DNA of 64,000 nt from Pseudomonas panipatensis (GCF_900099785.1 NZ_FNDS01000009.1:124001-188000), one strand, 5' to 3'. Positions 26,668 through 36,582 are shown, counted from the stretch's first letter. Notes: generated by a model from the letters alone, not told the origin. Program-made: numbers and translations.

Positions 26668-27968
26668 GGCGTGGTGTCCAGCAGGCGGCGTTCGATGATG
26701 TCGCGCAGACGCAGGGCGTTGGCCGTGACTCGCGCCACCGTGCGGTGCAGCGCGGCACCCGGCAGCGGACGGTAGGGGGTGACCGGATAGATGCTTTCCT
26801 GTTCCGGCAGGCCGTCGATCAAGTCGGCGACGAAGCTGCCCATCAGCGTCGCCATGGCCACGCCGCGGCCGTAGTAGCCGAGGGCGACGGTCAAGCCTGG
26901 TTGCGGCCGGTGCAGCATGGGGATCTGGCTGGCCGGCACGGCGATGCGGCCGCTCCAGCAATGGCTGAGGGCGGTACCGGCGAGCGCCGGGAATATGCTC
27001 AGCATTTCCCGCGCCACGCGTTGCGCATCGCCGGCGCCGACGCGATCGGTGAAGGCGCCGCGGGTGCCAAGCAGCAGCCGGCCGTCGTCGCTGCGGCGGA
27101 AGTAGCGCAGTACCCGGAAGCTGTCGGAAACCGGCAGGTCGCCGGGAAGGATCCGCTCGAGCAGAGCGGCCGGCAGCGGCTCGGTCGCGGCTTGCAGGCT
27201 CCACAATGGCACGTGGGTCTGCCGCAGCCCTGGCAACAGGTTGTCGGAGTAGGCATTGGTGGCGATCAGCACCTGTTCGGCCTGGATCTCCCCGGCGCTG
27301 GTGACTACCGTCCATCGCCCGCCACTGCGGCTCAGCGACAGGGCGCGGACCTTCTCGTGGATGCTCACGCCGAGCGCCTGGGCGGCGCCGGCCAATCCGT
27401 GCAGGTAGCGCAGGGGCTGCAGCATGCCGCCGCGAGGGTCGAAGACGCCGCCGACATAGGCCGCACTGCCAATCAGACGGCGCACCTCGACGGCGTCGAG
27501 CAGGTGCATGTCTGCCCCGACTTCACGGCGTTCCGCCGCGCGCTGCGCCTGGGTCGCCAGCGCCGCCGGGCTGTGCGTGGCGAGCAGCCAGCCGTTTTGC
27601 CGCGCGGAACAGTCGATCGCGTGTTCGCGGATCAGCTCGAAAACCCGGTCGGCGGCGCCATAGGCCGCGCGTATGAGCGGCTCGGCGCGGCGCTCGCCGA
27701 AACGCTCGCGCAGTGCCTGCGGGCCGAGCTTGAGACCGGGGATGACCTGGCCGCCGTTGCGTCCCGAGGCGCCTTCGCCGAGCTGCTGCGCCTCGATCAC
27801 CACTATCCCTTGTTGCCGTGGCGCCAGGTGCAGCGCGCTGGATAGCCCGGTGTAGCCGCCGCCGATCACCAGGCAGCGCGCCTGGCGCGGGAGCGCGGCG
27901 GCATACGCGGGGAAGGGGCCGGCTTCCGATTGCCAATAATTGGTGAAAGACGTTTTCGTTATTTTCAT
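26664..27968 (-). CDS. FAD-dependent amine oxidase, gamma-glutamylputrescine oxidase-like
   Basis: The 434-residue enzyme has an N-terminal Rossmann FAD motif (CLVIGGGYTGLSSALHL, about 32-48), the ASGRNGGQV motif near 67-75 typical of PuuB/DadA-group DAO proteins, and a C-terminal GYYGRGVAMATLMG block that contacts FAD. It oxidises an amine carbon with release of the aldehyde and H2O2 or reduced acceptor. It is the first gene of the importer operon. No clear Shine-Dalgarno sequence precedes the ATG at 27968. Substrate could be gamma-glutamylputrescine, another amine or an amino acid; no glutamylpolyamine synthetase lies beside it. Confidence 0.85.
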   Translation of the reverse strand: MKITKTSFTNYWQSEAGPFPAYAAALPRQARCLVIGGGYTGLSSALHLAPRQQGIVVIEAQQLGEGASGRNGGQVIPGLKLGPQALRERFGERRAEPLIRAAYGAADRVFELIREHAIDCSARQNGWLLATHSPAALATQAQRAAERREVGADMHLLDAVEVRRLIGSAAYVGGVFDPRGGMLQPLRYLHGLAGAAQALGVSIHEKVRALSLSRSGGRWTVVTSAGEIQAEQVLIATNAYSDNLLPGLRQTHVPLWSLQAATEPLPAALLERILPGDLPVSDSFRVLRYFRRSDDGRLLLGTRGAFTDRVGAGDAQRVAREMLSIFPALAGTALSHCWSGRIAVPASQIPMLHRPQPGLTVALGYYGRGVAMATLMGSFVADLIDGLPEQESIYPVTPYRPLPGAALHRTVARVTANALRLRDIIERRLLDTTP

Positions 27969-27977
27969 AATTGGCGT

Positions 27978-27990
27978 ATCGAATATCGAT
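27978..27990. promoter_or_regulatory. Palindrome at the head of the amine operon
   Basis: ATCGA-ATA-TCGAT (27978-27990) lies 10 bp upstream of the oxidase start codon, in an AT-rich block (27960-28020) within the 220-bp divergent gap to the CopC-type gene. AATAT/ATATT repeats overlap it. It is a candidate site for the IclR regulator at the end of the operon. Confidence 0.4.
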
Positions 27991-28188
27991 TCATGAATAT
28001 TGTTATTGCGTTAGTTAAGGCTGGCTAACCAAATGTGTCAAAGTATTTCTATCGAGGCCCTGCGCGAGGCCGCTGGGTATCTGCGGCTCGTATCGATGCG
28101 CATGCGGTAAACCCATGGCGGGGAGCTGCGGTGTCTCGACGAACTCCTGTTAAGCTCGCCCGACTCACCACGCCTTCCGGAGGATTGC

Positions 28189-28557
28189 ATGCCCCGTTCC
28201 CGCCTGTTCGCCGCTCTTGCCCTGCTGGTCGCCTTGGCCAACATCCCGGCGGTTTTCGCCAATGTCCGCCTGAAAGACACGGTGCCGGGGGCCGAGAGCA
28301 CGGTGCGGCCGCCCATGGAGCTGCGCCTGCGCTTTTCCGAGCGGGTCAAGGCGAGCAACGCGCGGGTGCGCATCAGCGCGGACAACGGCCTGGTGGTGAA
28401 GATCGGCGAGATCAGGAAGGCGGCGGATGATTCCAAGGTGCTGATCGTCACCCTCGAACAGCCGCTGCCCGCCGGCCATTACCGGGTGAAGTGGCGGGTC
28501 AGCTCGACGGATGCGCAGCACAGCGAGGGTCGCTACGGGTTCACGGTGGCGCACTGA
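28189..28557 (+). CDS. CopC-domain periplasmic protein
   Basis: The 122-residue product has a signal peptide (about 1-24, ending VFA) and a CopC Ig-like fold (VRLKDTVPGAESTVRPPMELRLRFSE... and STDAQHSEGRYGFTV). CopC proteins carry Cu(II) in the periplasm through an N-terminal His, an Asp and a His. The C-terminal Asp/His block is kept here, but the mature N-terminus would be Asn-Val-Arg rather than His, so the copper site looks incomplete. It is followed by a CopD-type membrane gene, the usual pairing. Confidence 0.87.
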   Translation: MPRSRLFAALALLVALANIPAVFANVRLKDTVPGAESTVRPPMELRLRFSERVKASNARVRISADNGLVVKIGEIRKAADDSKVLIVTLEQPLPAGHYRVKWRVSSTDAQHSEGRYGFTVAH

Positions 28558-28600
28558 GTCCTGACGGATATGCCTGCTATGTGTCGCGGGGGCTTCCGCT

Positions 28601-29461
28601 TTGGATAGCGCCCTGGTGTTCTGCCGCTTCCTGCATTTCTCCCTGGCCCTGACGCTGTTCGGCGTGGCGCTGTTCCGTGCCGTGCTGCGCCGTCAGGAGC
28701 CCCGGGTGCTGGCCGAGCTTGACCGGCCATTGCTGCGTTGCCAACGCGCCGGCGCCGCCGTGGCGCTGCTTGCCGGGCTGGCCTGGCTGGGCCTGGTGGC
28801 GGCGAGCATGGCCAGTGACTGGTCCGCTGCCGTCGATGCGCCGACCTTGCGCCTGGTGCTTGGGGACTCCTTCTTCGGCAAGGTCTGGGCCTGGCATCTG
28901 TTGGCCAATCTCGGCCTGTTGCTGACCCTGTGCCTGCCGCTGGCAGCGGACAACCCGTTGCGCCTGTTGCTCGCCGGCGCGCTGCTGGCGAGCCTGGCGC
29001 CGGTCGGCCATGGCGCCATGCTCGACGGTTGGGCGGGGCTCGGGCTGATGCTCAACCAGGGCCTGCACCTGCTCTGCGCGGGCGCTTGGCTCGGAGGCCT
29101 GCTGCTGCTGGCAGCCTTGCTCTACCGCGCCCCGGATGCGACCCATGGCGAGGCGTTGCGGCGTTTCAGCGGGGTCGGCTATCTGCTGGTGGGCGGGGTG
29201 ATGGCCAGCGGCCTGGCGAATGTCTGGGCCCTGGTCGGGCAATGGCCGGACCCGCGCCATTCGGTCTTTGGCCTGGTGCTGACATTCAAGCTGCTGCTGG
29301 TCGCCGGCATGCTCGGCCTGGCCTTGCTCAACCGCCTGGCCCTGGCCTTCCGCGAACGCCGCCTGCTGGCGCTACGGCGCAGCGTGTTGCTGGAGTGGCT
29401 GTGCGGACTGGCGGCGGTGGCGCTGGTGTCGCTGCTGGGAACCCTGTCGCCGGCGGGGTAG
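28601..29461 (+). CDS. CopD-family copper-import membrane protein
   Basis: The 286-residue integral membrane protein has about eight hydrophobic segments and the CopD pattern of His residues at helix ends (FCRFLHFSLALTLFG at the N-terminus; GHGAMLDGWAG mid-protein). CopD works with CopC in copper uptake from the periplasm. The likely start is TTG at 28601 after a GGGGG ribosome binding site, since upstream ATG codons are out of frame. It lies 43 bp downstream of copC, so the two should be co-transcribed. Confidence 0.82.
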   Translation: MDSALVFCRFLHFSLALTLFGVALFRAVLRRQEPRVLAELDRPLLRCQRAGAAVALLAGLAWLGLVAASMASDWSAAVDAPTLRLVLGDSFFGKVWAWHLLANLGLLLTLCLPLAADNPLRLLLAGALLASLAPVGHGAMLDGWAGLGLMLNQGLHLLCAGAWLGGLLLLAALLYRAPDATHGEALRRFSGVGYLLVGGVMASGLANVWALVGQWPDPRHSVFGLVLTFKLLLVAGMLGLALLNRLALAFRERRLLALRRSVLLEWLCGLAAVALVSLLGTLSPAG

Positions 29462-29474
29462 ACGCGGTCAACGC

Positions 29475-29674
29475 CGATGGGTATCGCTGCGCTCAACGCC
29501 ATCCTACGGTGCGTGGGCAGGGGGACGGGGGCGTAGGATGGGTTGAGGAACGAAACCCATGCGGTCCTTGCCGGCGATGGGTATCGCTGCGCTCAACGCC
29601 ATCCTACGGTGCGTGGGCAGGGGGACGGGGTGCGTAGGATGGGTTGAGGAACGAAACCCATGCGGTCCCTGCCG
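29475..29674. repeat. Two tandem copies of a 100-bp REP-like unit
   Basis: Two nearly identical units (29475-29574 and 29575-29674) follow copD. Each contains ATCCTACG and CGTAGGAT arms facing each other and a GGTTGAGGAACGAAACCCAT segment common in pseudomonad repetitive extragenic palindromes. The copies differ at only a few bases. They lie between two converging transcripts (copCD and fahA). Confidence 0.8.
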
Positions 29675-29709
29675 ATCGATGAACGCCATCCCATGGTTGT
29701 CCGGGATGG

Positions 29710-29739
29710 GGCGGCGGATACGGGGTGCTATCCGCCGCC
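29710..29739 (-). terminator. REP-like stem-loop after fahA
   Basis: GGCGGCGGAT (29710-29719) and ATCCGCCGCC (29730-29739), perfect 10-bp arms with a 10-nt loop, 8 bp after the fahA stop. The core resembles the stem after hppD. No U-tract. Confidence 0.5.
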
Positions 29740-29747
29740 GTGGTCGG

Positions 29748-31052
29748 TCAGTGGGCGGGCAGGATGACGCCGCGGCATTCGCCGAAGCCGATCTGTGGAT
29801 AACCGTCACGCTGGCAGTGGGCTCGGAAGATCACTTCGTCGTCGTCCTGCAGGAAGGTGCGTTCCTCGCCGCTCGGCAGGCGTAGCGGCTGTTTGCCGCC
29901 GAAGGTGCTCTCCAGCAGGCTGCCGAAGGCGTCGGCGCTGGGTCCGGAGAGGGTGCCGGAGCCGAACAGGTCGCCCGGTTGCAGCTTGCAGCCGCCGACG
30001 CTGTGGTGGGCGACCATCTGCGCCACCGTCCAGTACATGTTCAGGGTGTTGCTCAGAGCCAGGCGCAGCGGCGCCATGCCTTGTGCCTTCATGGCCGGGG
30101 TCTGCAGCAGCACTTCCAGTTGGATATCGAAGGCCCCGGCGGCCTGGTCGGCGGCGTCCAGCAGGTAGGGCAGTGGCTGCGGGTCGCCTTCGGGGCGCGC
30201 CGGTTGGGCCTTGCGGAACGGCGCCAGGGCTTCGGCGGTGACCACCCAGGGCGACACGCTGGTGGCGAAGTTCTTCGCCAGGAAGGGGCCGAGCGGCTGG
30301 TATTCCCAGGCTTGCACGTCGCGCGCCGACCAGTCGTTGAGCAGGCCGTAGCCGGCCACGTGCTCCTGGGCCTGGCCGATGCCGATGGCCTCGCCCATGG
30401 CATTGCCCTGGCCGATCCAGATCCCCAGTTCCAGTTCGTAGTCCAGGCGCTTGCTTGGGCCGAAGCTCGGTGCCTCGGCGCCCGGCGCCAGGGTCTGGCC
30501 GTTGGGCCGGCGCACGTCGCTGCCGGAGACCACCACGGTGGACGCGCGGCCGTGGTAGCCGATGGGCACGTGCTTGTAGTTGGGCAGCAACGGGTTGTCC
30601 GGACGGAACAGGCGGCCGACGTTGTTGGCGTGGTGAATGCCGACATAGAAGTCGGTGTAGTCGCCGACCCTGGCCGGCAGGTGCATCTGGCAGTCGGCCT
30701 GGGCCGGCAGCAGGTCGGCGCCCAGCGCTTGCAGCCTCGCCTGCGCCGCGCTGCCTTCGGCGAGCAGCGTCTGGAGCTGTTCACGCAGGGCGCGGCGCGG
30801 ACCGGCGCCGAGGGCGAAGAAGGCGTTCAGGCTGTCGGCGCTGGCGGCTTCAGCGGCTGTCGCGGCCGCGCCGTCGAACAGGCCGGCGGCCGTGGCCAGC
30901 TTGAGGTCGAAGATCTGTTCGCCGATGGCGACGCCACCGCGCGGCGTGCCGCCGGCCGGGCTGAAGATGCCCAGCGGCAGGTTCTGCAGGGGGAAGTCGG
31001 GGTGGCCGTTGGCGGAGGCGATCCAGCTGCGGCGGGTGTCTGCGTGGCTCAT
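29748..31052 (-). CDS. fahA: Fumarylacetoacetase
   Basis: This 434-residue hydrolase splits 4-fumarylacetoacetate to fumarate and acetoacetate, the last step of tyrosine/phenylalanine breakdown. Conserved blocks include DYTDFYVGIHHANNVGRLFR (about 128-147, with the catalytic His and acidic metal ligands), PIGYHGRAST (162-171) and YELELGIWIGQGNAMGE; the C-terminal LFGSGTLSGP segment is also typical. The start at 31052 lies 3 bp after the hmgA stop, so the pair is co-transcribed with hmgA first. Expression should follow HmgR control. Confidence 0.96.
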   Translation of the reverse strand: MSHADTRRSWIASANGHPDFPLQNLPLGIFSPAGGTPRGGVAIGEQIFDLKLATAAGLFDGAAATAAEAASADSLNAFFALGAGPRRALREQLQTLLAEGSAAQARLQALGADLLPAQADCQMHLPARVGDYTDFYVGIHHANNVGRLFRPDNPLLPNYKHVPIGYHGRASTVVVSGSDVRRPNGQTLAPGAEAPSFGPSKRLDYELELGIWIGQGNAMGEAIGIGQAQEHVAGYGLLNDWSARDVQAWEYQPLGPFLAKNFATSVSPWVVTAEALAPFRKAQPARPEGDPQPLPYLLDAADQAAGAFDIQLEVLLQTPAMKAQGMAPLRLALSNTLNMYWTVAQMVAHHSVGGCKLQPGDLFGSGTLSGPSADAFGSLLESTFGGKQPLRLPSGEERTFLQDDDEVIFRAHCQRDGYPQIGFGECRGVILPAH

Positions 31053-31055
31053 GGG

Positions 31056-32342
<1,287 letters not shown>

Positions 32343-32367
32343 GGCGACCTCTTTATTTTTGTAATCG

Positions 32368-32386
32368 AATTACGGATAACGTAATT
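32368..32386. promoter_or_regulatory. Likely HmgR operator
   Basis: AATTACG (32368-32374) and CGTAATT (32380-32386) with a 5-bp spacer, perfect 7-bp arms, 26 bp upstream of hmgA and 58 bp upstream of hmgR. HmgR of P. putida is known to repress hmg genes through a palindrome in this gap. An overlapping TAAT-CGA-ATTA (32362-32372) may add a half-site. Confidence 0.65.
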
Positions 32387-32444
32387 TGAAAGGCGTAGGG
32401 GGTCAAGCTATAACAGCGCCTCCATTGCCAATCCGAGTCAGTAC

Positions 32445-33233
32445 ATGGCCAACGAAAGGGACACCGGCGCCGCGCCGAAACGCCAGAAGGTGCAGGCCGC
32501 CGAAGTCGGCACGGACATCCTCAAGGGCCTCGCCGACCTGGCCCCGGCGACCTCGCTGTCGCGCCTGGCCGAGCACGTCGGCATGCCCGCGGCCAAGGTC
32601 CACCGCTACCTGCAAGCGCTGATCGCCAGTGGCTTCGCCGAACAGGATGCGGCCACCAACCATTACGCCCTGGGTCCGGAGGCGTTGTTCGTCGGCCTGG
32701 CCGCCATCGGCCGCCTCGACGTGGTGCGCGCCGCCAGTGCGCAGCTGGCGGCGCTGCGCGATGAACTCAACGAAACTTGTTTCCTCGCCGTGTGGGGCAA
32801 CAAGGGGCCGACGGTGGTGCAGGTGGAACAGCCGCTGCGCGCGGTGACCCTGGTGACCCGTGTCGGTTCGGTGCTGCCGTTGCTCGGTTCGTCCACCGGC
32901 CTGGTGTTCAACACCTACCTGCCCGACGGCGAAACCGCGCCGTTGCGCGCCGAGGAGGCGGGCATGCCCGGGGTGCTGGACGCCGAGGAGCTGCGCAAGC
33001 AGACCGCGGAAATCCGCGCCACGGGCCTGCACCATGTGCACGGCCTGCTGATGCCGGGGGTCAATGCGTTGTCGGCGCCGGTGTTCGCCGTGGGCGAACA
33101 GCTCGCCGGCGTAGTCACCGTGGTTGGCGCGGCCAGCGCCTTCCGTGCCGAGACCCAGGGCCGCGCGGCGGAGCTATTGAAGGAGGCCGCCGCGGCCATC
33201 ACCGCACGCATGGCCGGGCATCGGCCCGAGTAG
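32445..33233 (+). CDS. hmgR: IclR-family repressor of homogentisate catabolism
   Basis: The 262-residue product has a winged helix-turn-helix (about 28-80; DLAPATSLSRLAEHVGMPAAKVHRYLQALIASGF) and an IclR effector domain. Divergence from hmgA-fahA and family match HmgR, which releases DNA when homogentisate accumulates. The N-terminus has a basic tail (RDTGAAPKRQKVQ) before the DNA-binding domain. It is convergent with hppD, which lies 83 bp beyond its stop. Confidence 0.9.
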   Translation: MANERDTGAAPKRQKVQAAEVGTDILKGLADLAPATSLSRLAEHVGMPAAKVHRYLQALIASGFAEQDAATNHYALGPEALFVGLAAIGRLDVVRAASAQLAALRDELNETCFLAVWGNKGPTVVQVEQPLRAVTLVTRVGSVLPLLGSSTGLVFNTYLPDGETAPLRAEEAGMPGVLDAEELRKQTAEIRATGLHHVHGLLMPGVNALSAPVFAVGEQLAGVVTVVGAASAFRAETQGRAAELLKEAAAAITARMAGHRPE

Positions 33234-33283
33234 GGCGCATGGGCGTTCGCGGTCATGCGCCGTTGTCGATGTGGCGCAGGGGT

Positions 33284-33310
33284 GGCGGATAACGGCTGGC
33301 GTTATCCGCC
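33284..33310 (-). terminator. REP-like stem-loop after hppD
   Basis: GGCGGATAAC (33284-33293) and GTTATCCGCC (33301-33310), perfect 10-bp arms, 7-nt loop, 6 bp after the hppD stop and between converging hmgR and hppD. No U-tract; may protect the 3' ends of both transcripts. Confidence 0.5.
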
Positions 33311-33316
33311 GACGGG

Positions 33317-34393
33317 CTACTTGGCTTCGAGCACGCCGCGACGGATCTGGTCGCGCTCGATGGATTCGAACAGCGCCTTGAAGTTGCCCTCGCCGAAGCC
33401 GCTGTCGCCCTTGCGCTGGATGAACTCGAAGAACACCGGCCCCATCAGGGTTTCCGAGAATATCTGCAGCAGCAGCCGGCGTTCGCCGCCTTCCGAGGTG
33501 CCGTCGAGGAGGATGCCGCGGCTGCGCAGTTCCTCCACCGGCTCGCCATGGTTCGGCAGGCGTCCTTCGAGCATCTCGTAGTAGGTGGCCGGCGGCGCCG
33601 TCATGAAGCGCATCCCCAGCGCCTTGAGCGCGTCCCAGGTGTCGATCAGGTCGTCGGTGAGGAAGGCTACGTGCTGGATGCCCTCGCCGTTGAACTGCAT
33701 GAGGAATTCCTCGATCTGCCCGGCGCCCTTGGAGGATTCCTCGTTGAGCGGGATGCGGATCATGCCGTCCGGCGCGGTCATGGCCTTGGAGGTCAGGCCG
33801 GTGTACTCGCCCTTGATGTCGAAGTAGCGGATCTCGCGGAAGTTGAACAGCTTCTCGTAGAAGTCCGCCCAGTAGGCCATGCGCCCGCGGTACACGTTGT
33901 GGGTCAGGTGGTCGATGATCTTCAGGCCGGCGCCCCGTGGGTGGCGATCCACGCCCTCGATGAACTCGAAGTCGATGTCGTAGATCGACGAGCCTTCGCC
34001 GAAACGGTCGATCAGGTACAGCGGCGCGCCGCCGATGCCCTTGATCGCCGGCAGCCGCAGTTCCATCGGCCCGGTGGGAATCTCCACCGGCTGGGCGCCC
34101 AGTTCCAGGGCGCGGGCGTAGGCCTGGTGCGAGTTGCGCACGCGGAAGGCCATGCCGCACACCGAGGGACCGTGCTCGGCGGCGAAGTAGGCGGCCTGGC
34201 TCTTCGGCTCGTTGTTGAGGATCAGGTTAATCTCGCCCTGGCGATACAGGTGCACGTCCTTGGAGCGGTGCTTGGCCACCAGGGTGAAGCCCATGCTGGC
34301 GAAGATCGGCTCCAGCAGACCGGGGGTGGGCGAGGCGAACTCGATGAACTCGAAGCCCATCAGGCCCATGGGATTGTCGAAGATGTCAGCCAT
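33317..34393 (-). CDS. hppD: 4-hydroxyphenylpyruvate dioxygenase
   Basis: This 358-residue Fe(II) enzyme converts 4-hydroxyphenylpyruvate to homogentisate. Two glyoxalase-type halves are visible. Ligand regions are [16 protein letters not shown] (first His, near 150), [12 protein letters not shown] (second His, near 235) and [11 protein letters not shown] (Glu, near 317), and the C-terminal [15 protein letters not shown] closes the active site. Length matches bacterial enzymes. It follows maiA and a 31-codon ORF on the same strand, feeding the homogentisate made here to HmgA in the neighbouring operon. Confidence 0.96.
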   Translation of the reverse strand: MADIFDNPMGLMGFEFIEFASPTPGLLEPIFASMGFTLVAKHRSKDVHLYRQGEINLILNNEPKSQAAYFAAEHGPSVCGMAFRVRNSHQAYARALELGAQPVEIPTGPMELRLPAIKGIGGAPLYLIDRFGEGSSIYDIDFEFIEGVDRHPRGAGLKIIDHLTHNVYRGRMAYWADFYEKLFNFREIRYFDIKGEYTGLTSKAMTAPDGMIRIPLNEESSKGAGQIEEFLMQFNGEGIQHVAFLTDDLIDTWDALKALGMRFMTAPPATYYEMLEGRLPNHGEPVEELRSRGILLDGTSEGGERRLLLQIFSETLMGPVFFEFIQRKGDSGFGEGNFKALFESIERDQIRRGVLEAK

Positions 34394-34456
34394 GTCGTGG
34401 CTCCTCGGTGTGGCGGCGCGCGGCGGCGCCGCCGGGATTCGGAAAGTCGGGGGAAA

Positions 34457-34552
34457 TCAGCGGCGGACGCGGCGCGGCGGGGCGCAGGAGACGCCGCGCA
34501 CGCTGCGGGCGAGGTGGTCGCCGATGGTGACTTTGAAACCGAGGCTGTGCAT
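34457..34552 (-). CDS. Short ORF between maiA and hppD (31 aa)
   Basis: The ATG at 34552 has TGAGGAG about 9 nt upstream, overlapping the maiA stop codon. The 31-residue product (MHSLGFKVTIGDHLARSVRG..., ending in an Arg-rich tail) has an ordered-looking start and a basic end. It could be a leader peptide for hppD, a remnant of a longer gene, or a real small protein. I do not recognise it. Confidence 0.4.
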   Translation of the reverse strand: MHSLGFKVTIGDHLARSVRGVSCAPPRRVRR

Positions 34553-34565
34553 GACGCTGCGCTCC

Positions 34566-35192
34566 TCAGGCCGGCTTGTCGGCCTGGGCGTCGGGATGAG
34601 CCTGGCGGAAGGCGGGATGCTCCAGGGCCAGGCGTTCTACCCTGAGTATGCGCGGGAAGGCCGAAAGGTCCACCGTGAAACGGCGGGCGGCGTAGAGCTG
34701 CGGCAGCAGGTAGACGTCGGCCAGGCCCGGCGCACCGAAGCAGAAACCCTGGTCGCCGATCAGCGCTTCGACGGCCGTCAGACCCTCGCCGATCCAGTGG
34801 CCGATCCAGGCGTTGACGCCATCCTCATCGACGCCGAGCTGGCGCAGGCGGTTGAGCACCGAGACGTTGTGCAACGGGTGGATATCGCAGCCGATCAGCG
34901 CGGCGACGCCGCGCTGCCGCGCGCGCGCCAGCGGCTCGGCGGGCAGCAGCGGCGGTTGCGGGTAGCGTTCTTCCAGGTATTCGATGATGGCGGGCGACTG
35001 GATCAGCAGTTCGCCTTCGTCGCTGCGCAGCGTCGGCACCCGGCCTTGCGGGTTGAGCGCGCGGTAGGCGGGCTGGTTCTGCTCGCCCTGCAGCAGGTTT
35101 ACCGGCAACTGCTGGACGTCCAGGCCTTTCAGCGCCAGGGCGATGCGCACCCGGTAGGAGGAAGTGGAACGGTAGTAGGTGTAGAGGTCCAT
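34566..35192 (-). CDS. maiA: Maleylacetoacetate isomerase (zeta-class GST)
   Basis: This 208-residue glutathione-dependent enzyme isomerises 4-maleylacetoacetate to 4-fumarylacetoacetate, between HmgA and FahA. The N-terminal active-site motif STSSYRVRIALALKGL (about 9-24) is the zeta-class signature, followed by NPQGRVPTL and QSPAIIEYLEE. CDIHPLHNVSVLNRL near 108 is also conserved in this class. It begins a minus-strand transcript running through the 31-codon ORF to hppD; unusually it is separated from hmgA-fahA. Confidence 0.94.
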   Translation of the reverse strand: MDLYTYYRSTSSYRVRIALALKGLDVQQLPVNLLQGEQNQPAYRALNPQGRVPTLRSDEGELLIQSPAIIEYLEERYPQPPLLPAEPLARARQRGVAALIGCDIHPLHNVSVLNRLRQLGVDEDGVNAWIGHWIGEGLTAVEALIGDQGFCFGAPGLADVYLLPQLYAARRFTVDLSAFPRILRVERLALEHPAFRQAHPDAQADKPA

Positions 35193-35652
35193 GAACCGTC
35201 GCTCGCAGGCTGCGCGCCCGTCGTGGCGGGCGCTGTTGTTGTCGTAATCTTTTTACACTCTGCGTAATTTTTTTCGGGACGGCAAGCCCCGCGCACGTAT
35301 TCGGTGCCGCGCCGTTGTGATTGGCGCCTGTATTTCTTGTGGATGGAATCGGCCGTTGAAGGCAATATCCGTCAGATTATCTGGCCTTTTCGCGGATACC
35401 TGGGGCGGGCATATAGATGCAGAACAGTGCGCAGAACCCGCTTCCGGGGTTCCAGCTGTATGGCGAAACCTTCGCCTGGCCGTCCCCAGGCCAGCTCCAC
35501 CGCGAGCCGGCTGCGACGTGCGCCGCGATGAGCGGAAGATCCGCCGGCTCCGGCAGGTCGGCCTGGCGCAATGGCTCGCCCTGCATTGGCGAGCGTGCCT
35601 GTATCGGGCGGGAGGGCAGCGGGCAGTCGTCCAGGGCCTTCCGGGGTAATCG
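35193..35652. other. Divergent promoter region between maiA and pcaQ
   Basis: No convincing gene lies in this 460-bp gap. An AT-rich block at 35233-35276 holds two CGTAAT elements (35243-35248 and 35263-35268), similar to the half-site of the hmgA operator, close to the maiA start, and may carry the maiA promoter. The right part is GC-rich and presumably holds the pcaQ promoter. Confidence 0.5.
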
Positions 35653-36582
35653 ATGAACATCGACTCGCGTATCAAGTTCCGCCACCTGCTGTGTTTCCTC
35701 GAAGTCGCCAACCAGGGCAGCCTGGCGCGCGCCGCCGACAAGCTGGCGGTGAGCCAGCCAGCGATCTCCAAGACCCTCAAGGAACTGGAGGAGCTGCTCG
35801 GCGCCAGCCTCTTCGAGCGCGGCAAGGGTGGCGCCGCGCTGACCGAGGCCGGGCTTGCCTTCCTGCGCTACGCCGGGCCCTGCGTGCAGGCCCTGCGCGA
35901 CGGGGTGAACAGCCTGCGGGTCGGTGAGTACGCCGCCAGCAGCGCGCGCCTGGGCGTGCTGTCCACCGTCGAGGGCGCGCTGCTGCCGGAAGTGGTGCGG
36001 CGCCTGCACCAACGCCATTCGGCGCTGGTCCTCAGCGTGGTCACCGGGCCCAGCGCGCACCTGTTGTCGCAACTGCGGGTCGGCGAGTTGGACCTGGTGG
36101 TCGGGCGCATGACCGACAGCCCGCAGATCCAGGGCCTGACCTTCGAGCACCTGTACAACGAACCGCTGACCCTGGTGGTGCGCCCCGGCCATCCGTTGCT
36201 CGGCCGTCCGCTCGATGCCGACGAGCTGGAGCGCTACCCGCTGGTGCTGCCGAGCGCCGGCACCACCATCCGCAAACTCGCCGACAGCCTGTTCGTCCAG
36301 CACGGCCTGCGACAGTCGCGGCTGCGCCTGGAAACCCTGTCGCTGACCCTCAGCCGGCGCTATGTCGATAGCAGCGAGGCGGTCTGGATGGCGCCGATGG
36401 ATGCCGTTCGCGCCGACCTGCGCAAGGGCCTGCTGGCCGAGCTGGCGCCGCAACTGCTGGAGGCCGGCGGCTCGGTGGGCATCTGCAGCAACGCGTCGCT
36501 GCCGTTATCGCTGGGGGCGCACTGGTGCCAGGAAGTGCTGCGCGAGGTGGGGCAGGAGTATCGCCAGGGGATTTATCCATAA
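35653..36582 (+). CDS. pcaQ: LysR-family activator of protocatechuate genes (PcaQ)
   Basis: The 309-residue product starts MNIDSRIKFRHLLCFLEVANQGSLARAADKLAVSQPAISKTLKELEE in pieces typical of PcaQ, with the helix-turn-helix at about 18-45 and a full effector domain (the ligand in PcaQ of alpha-proteobacteria is beta-carboxy-cis,cis-muconate). It lies directly upstream of pcaHG in the same direction, and a site matching the known PcaQ box overlaps its stop codon. Regulation of pcaHGBC by this protein is therefore well supported but inferred. Confidence 0.9.
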   Translation: MNIDSRIKFRHLLCFLEVANQGSLARAADKLAVSQPAISKTLKELEELLGASLFERGKGGAALTEAGLAFLRYAGPCVQALRDGVNSLRVGEYAASSARLGVLSTVEGALLPEVVRRLHQRHSALVLSVVTGPSAHLLSQLRVGELDLVVGRMTDSPQIQGLTFEHLYNEPLTLVVRPGHPLLGRPLDADELERYPLVLPSAGTTIRKLADSLFVQHGLRQSRLRLETLSLTLSRRYVDSSEAVWMAPMDAVRADLRKGLLAELAPQLLEAGGSVGICSNASLPLSLGAHWCQEVLREVGQEYRQGIYP

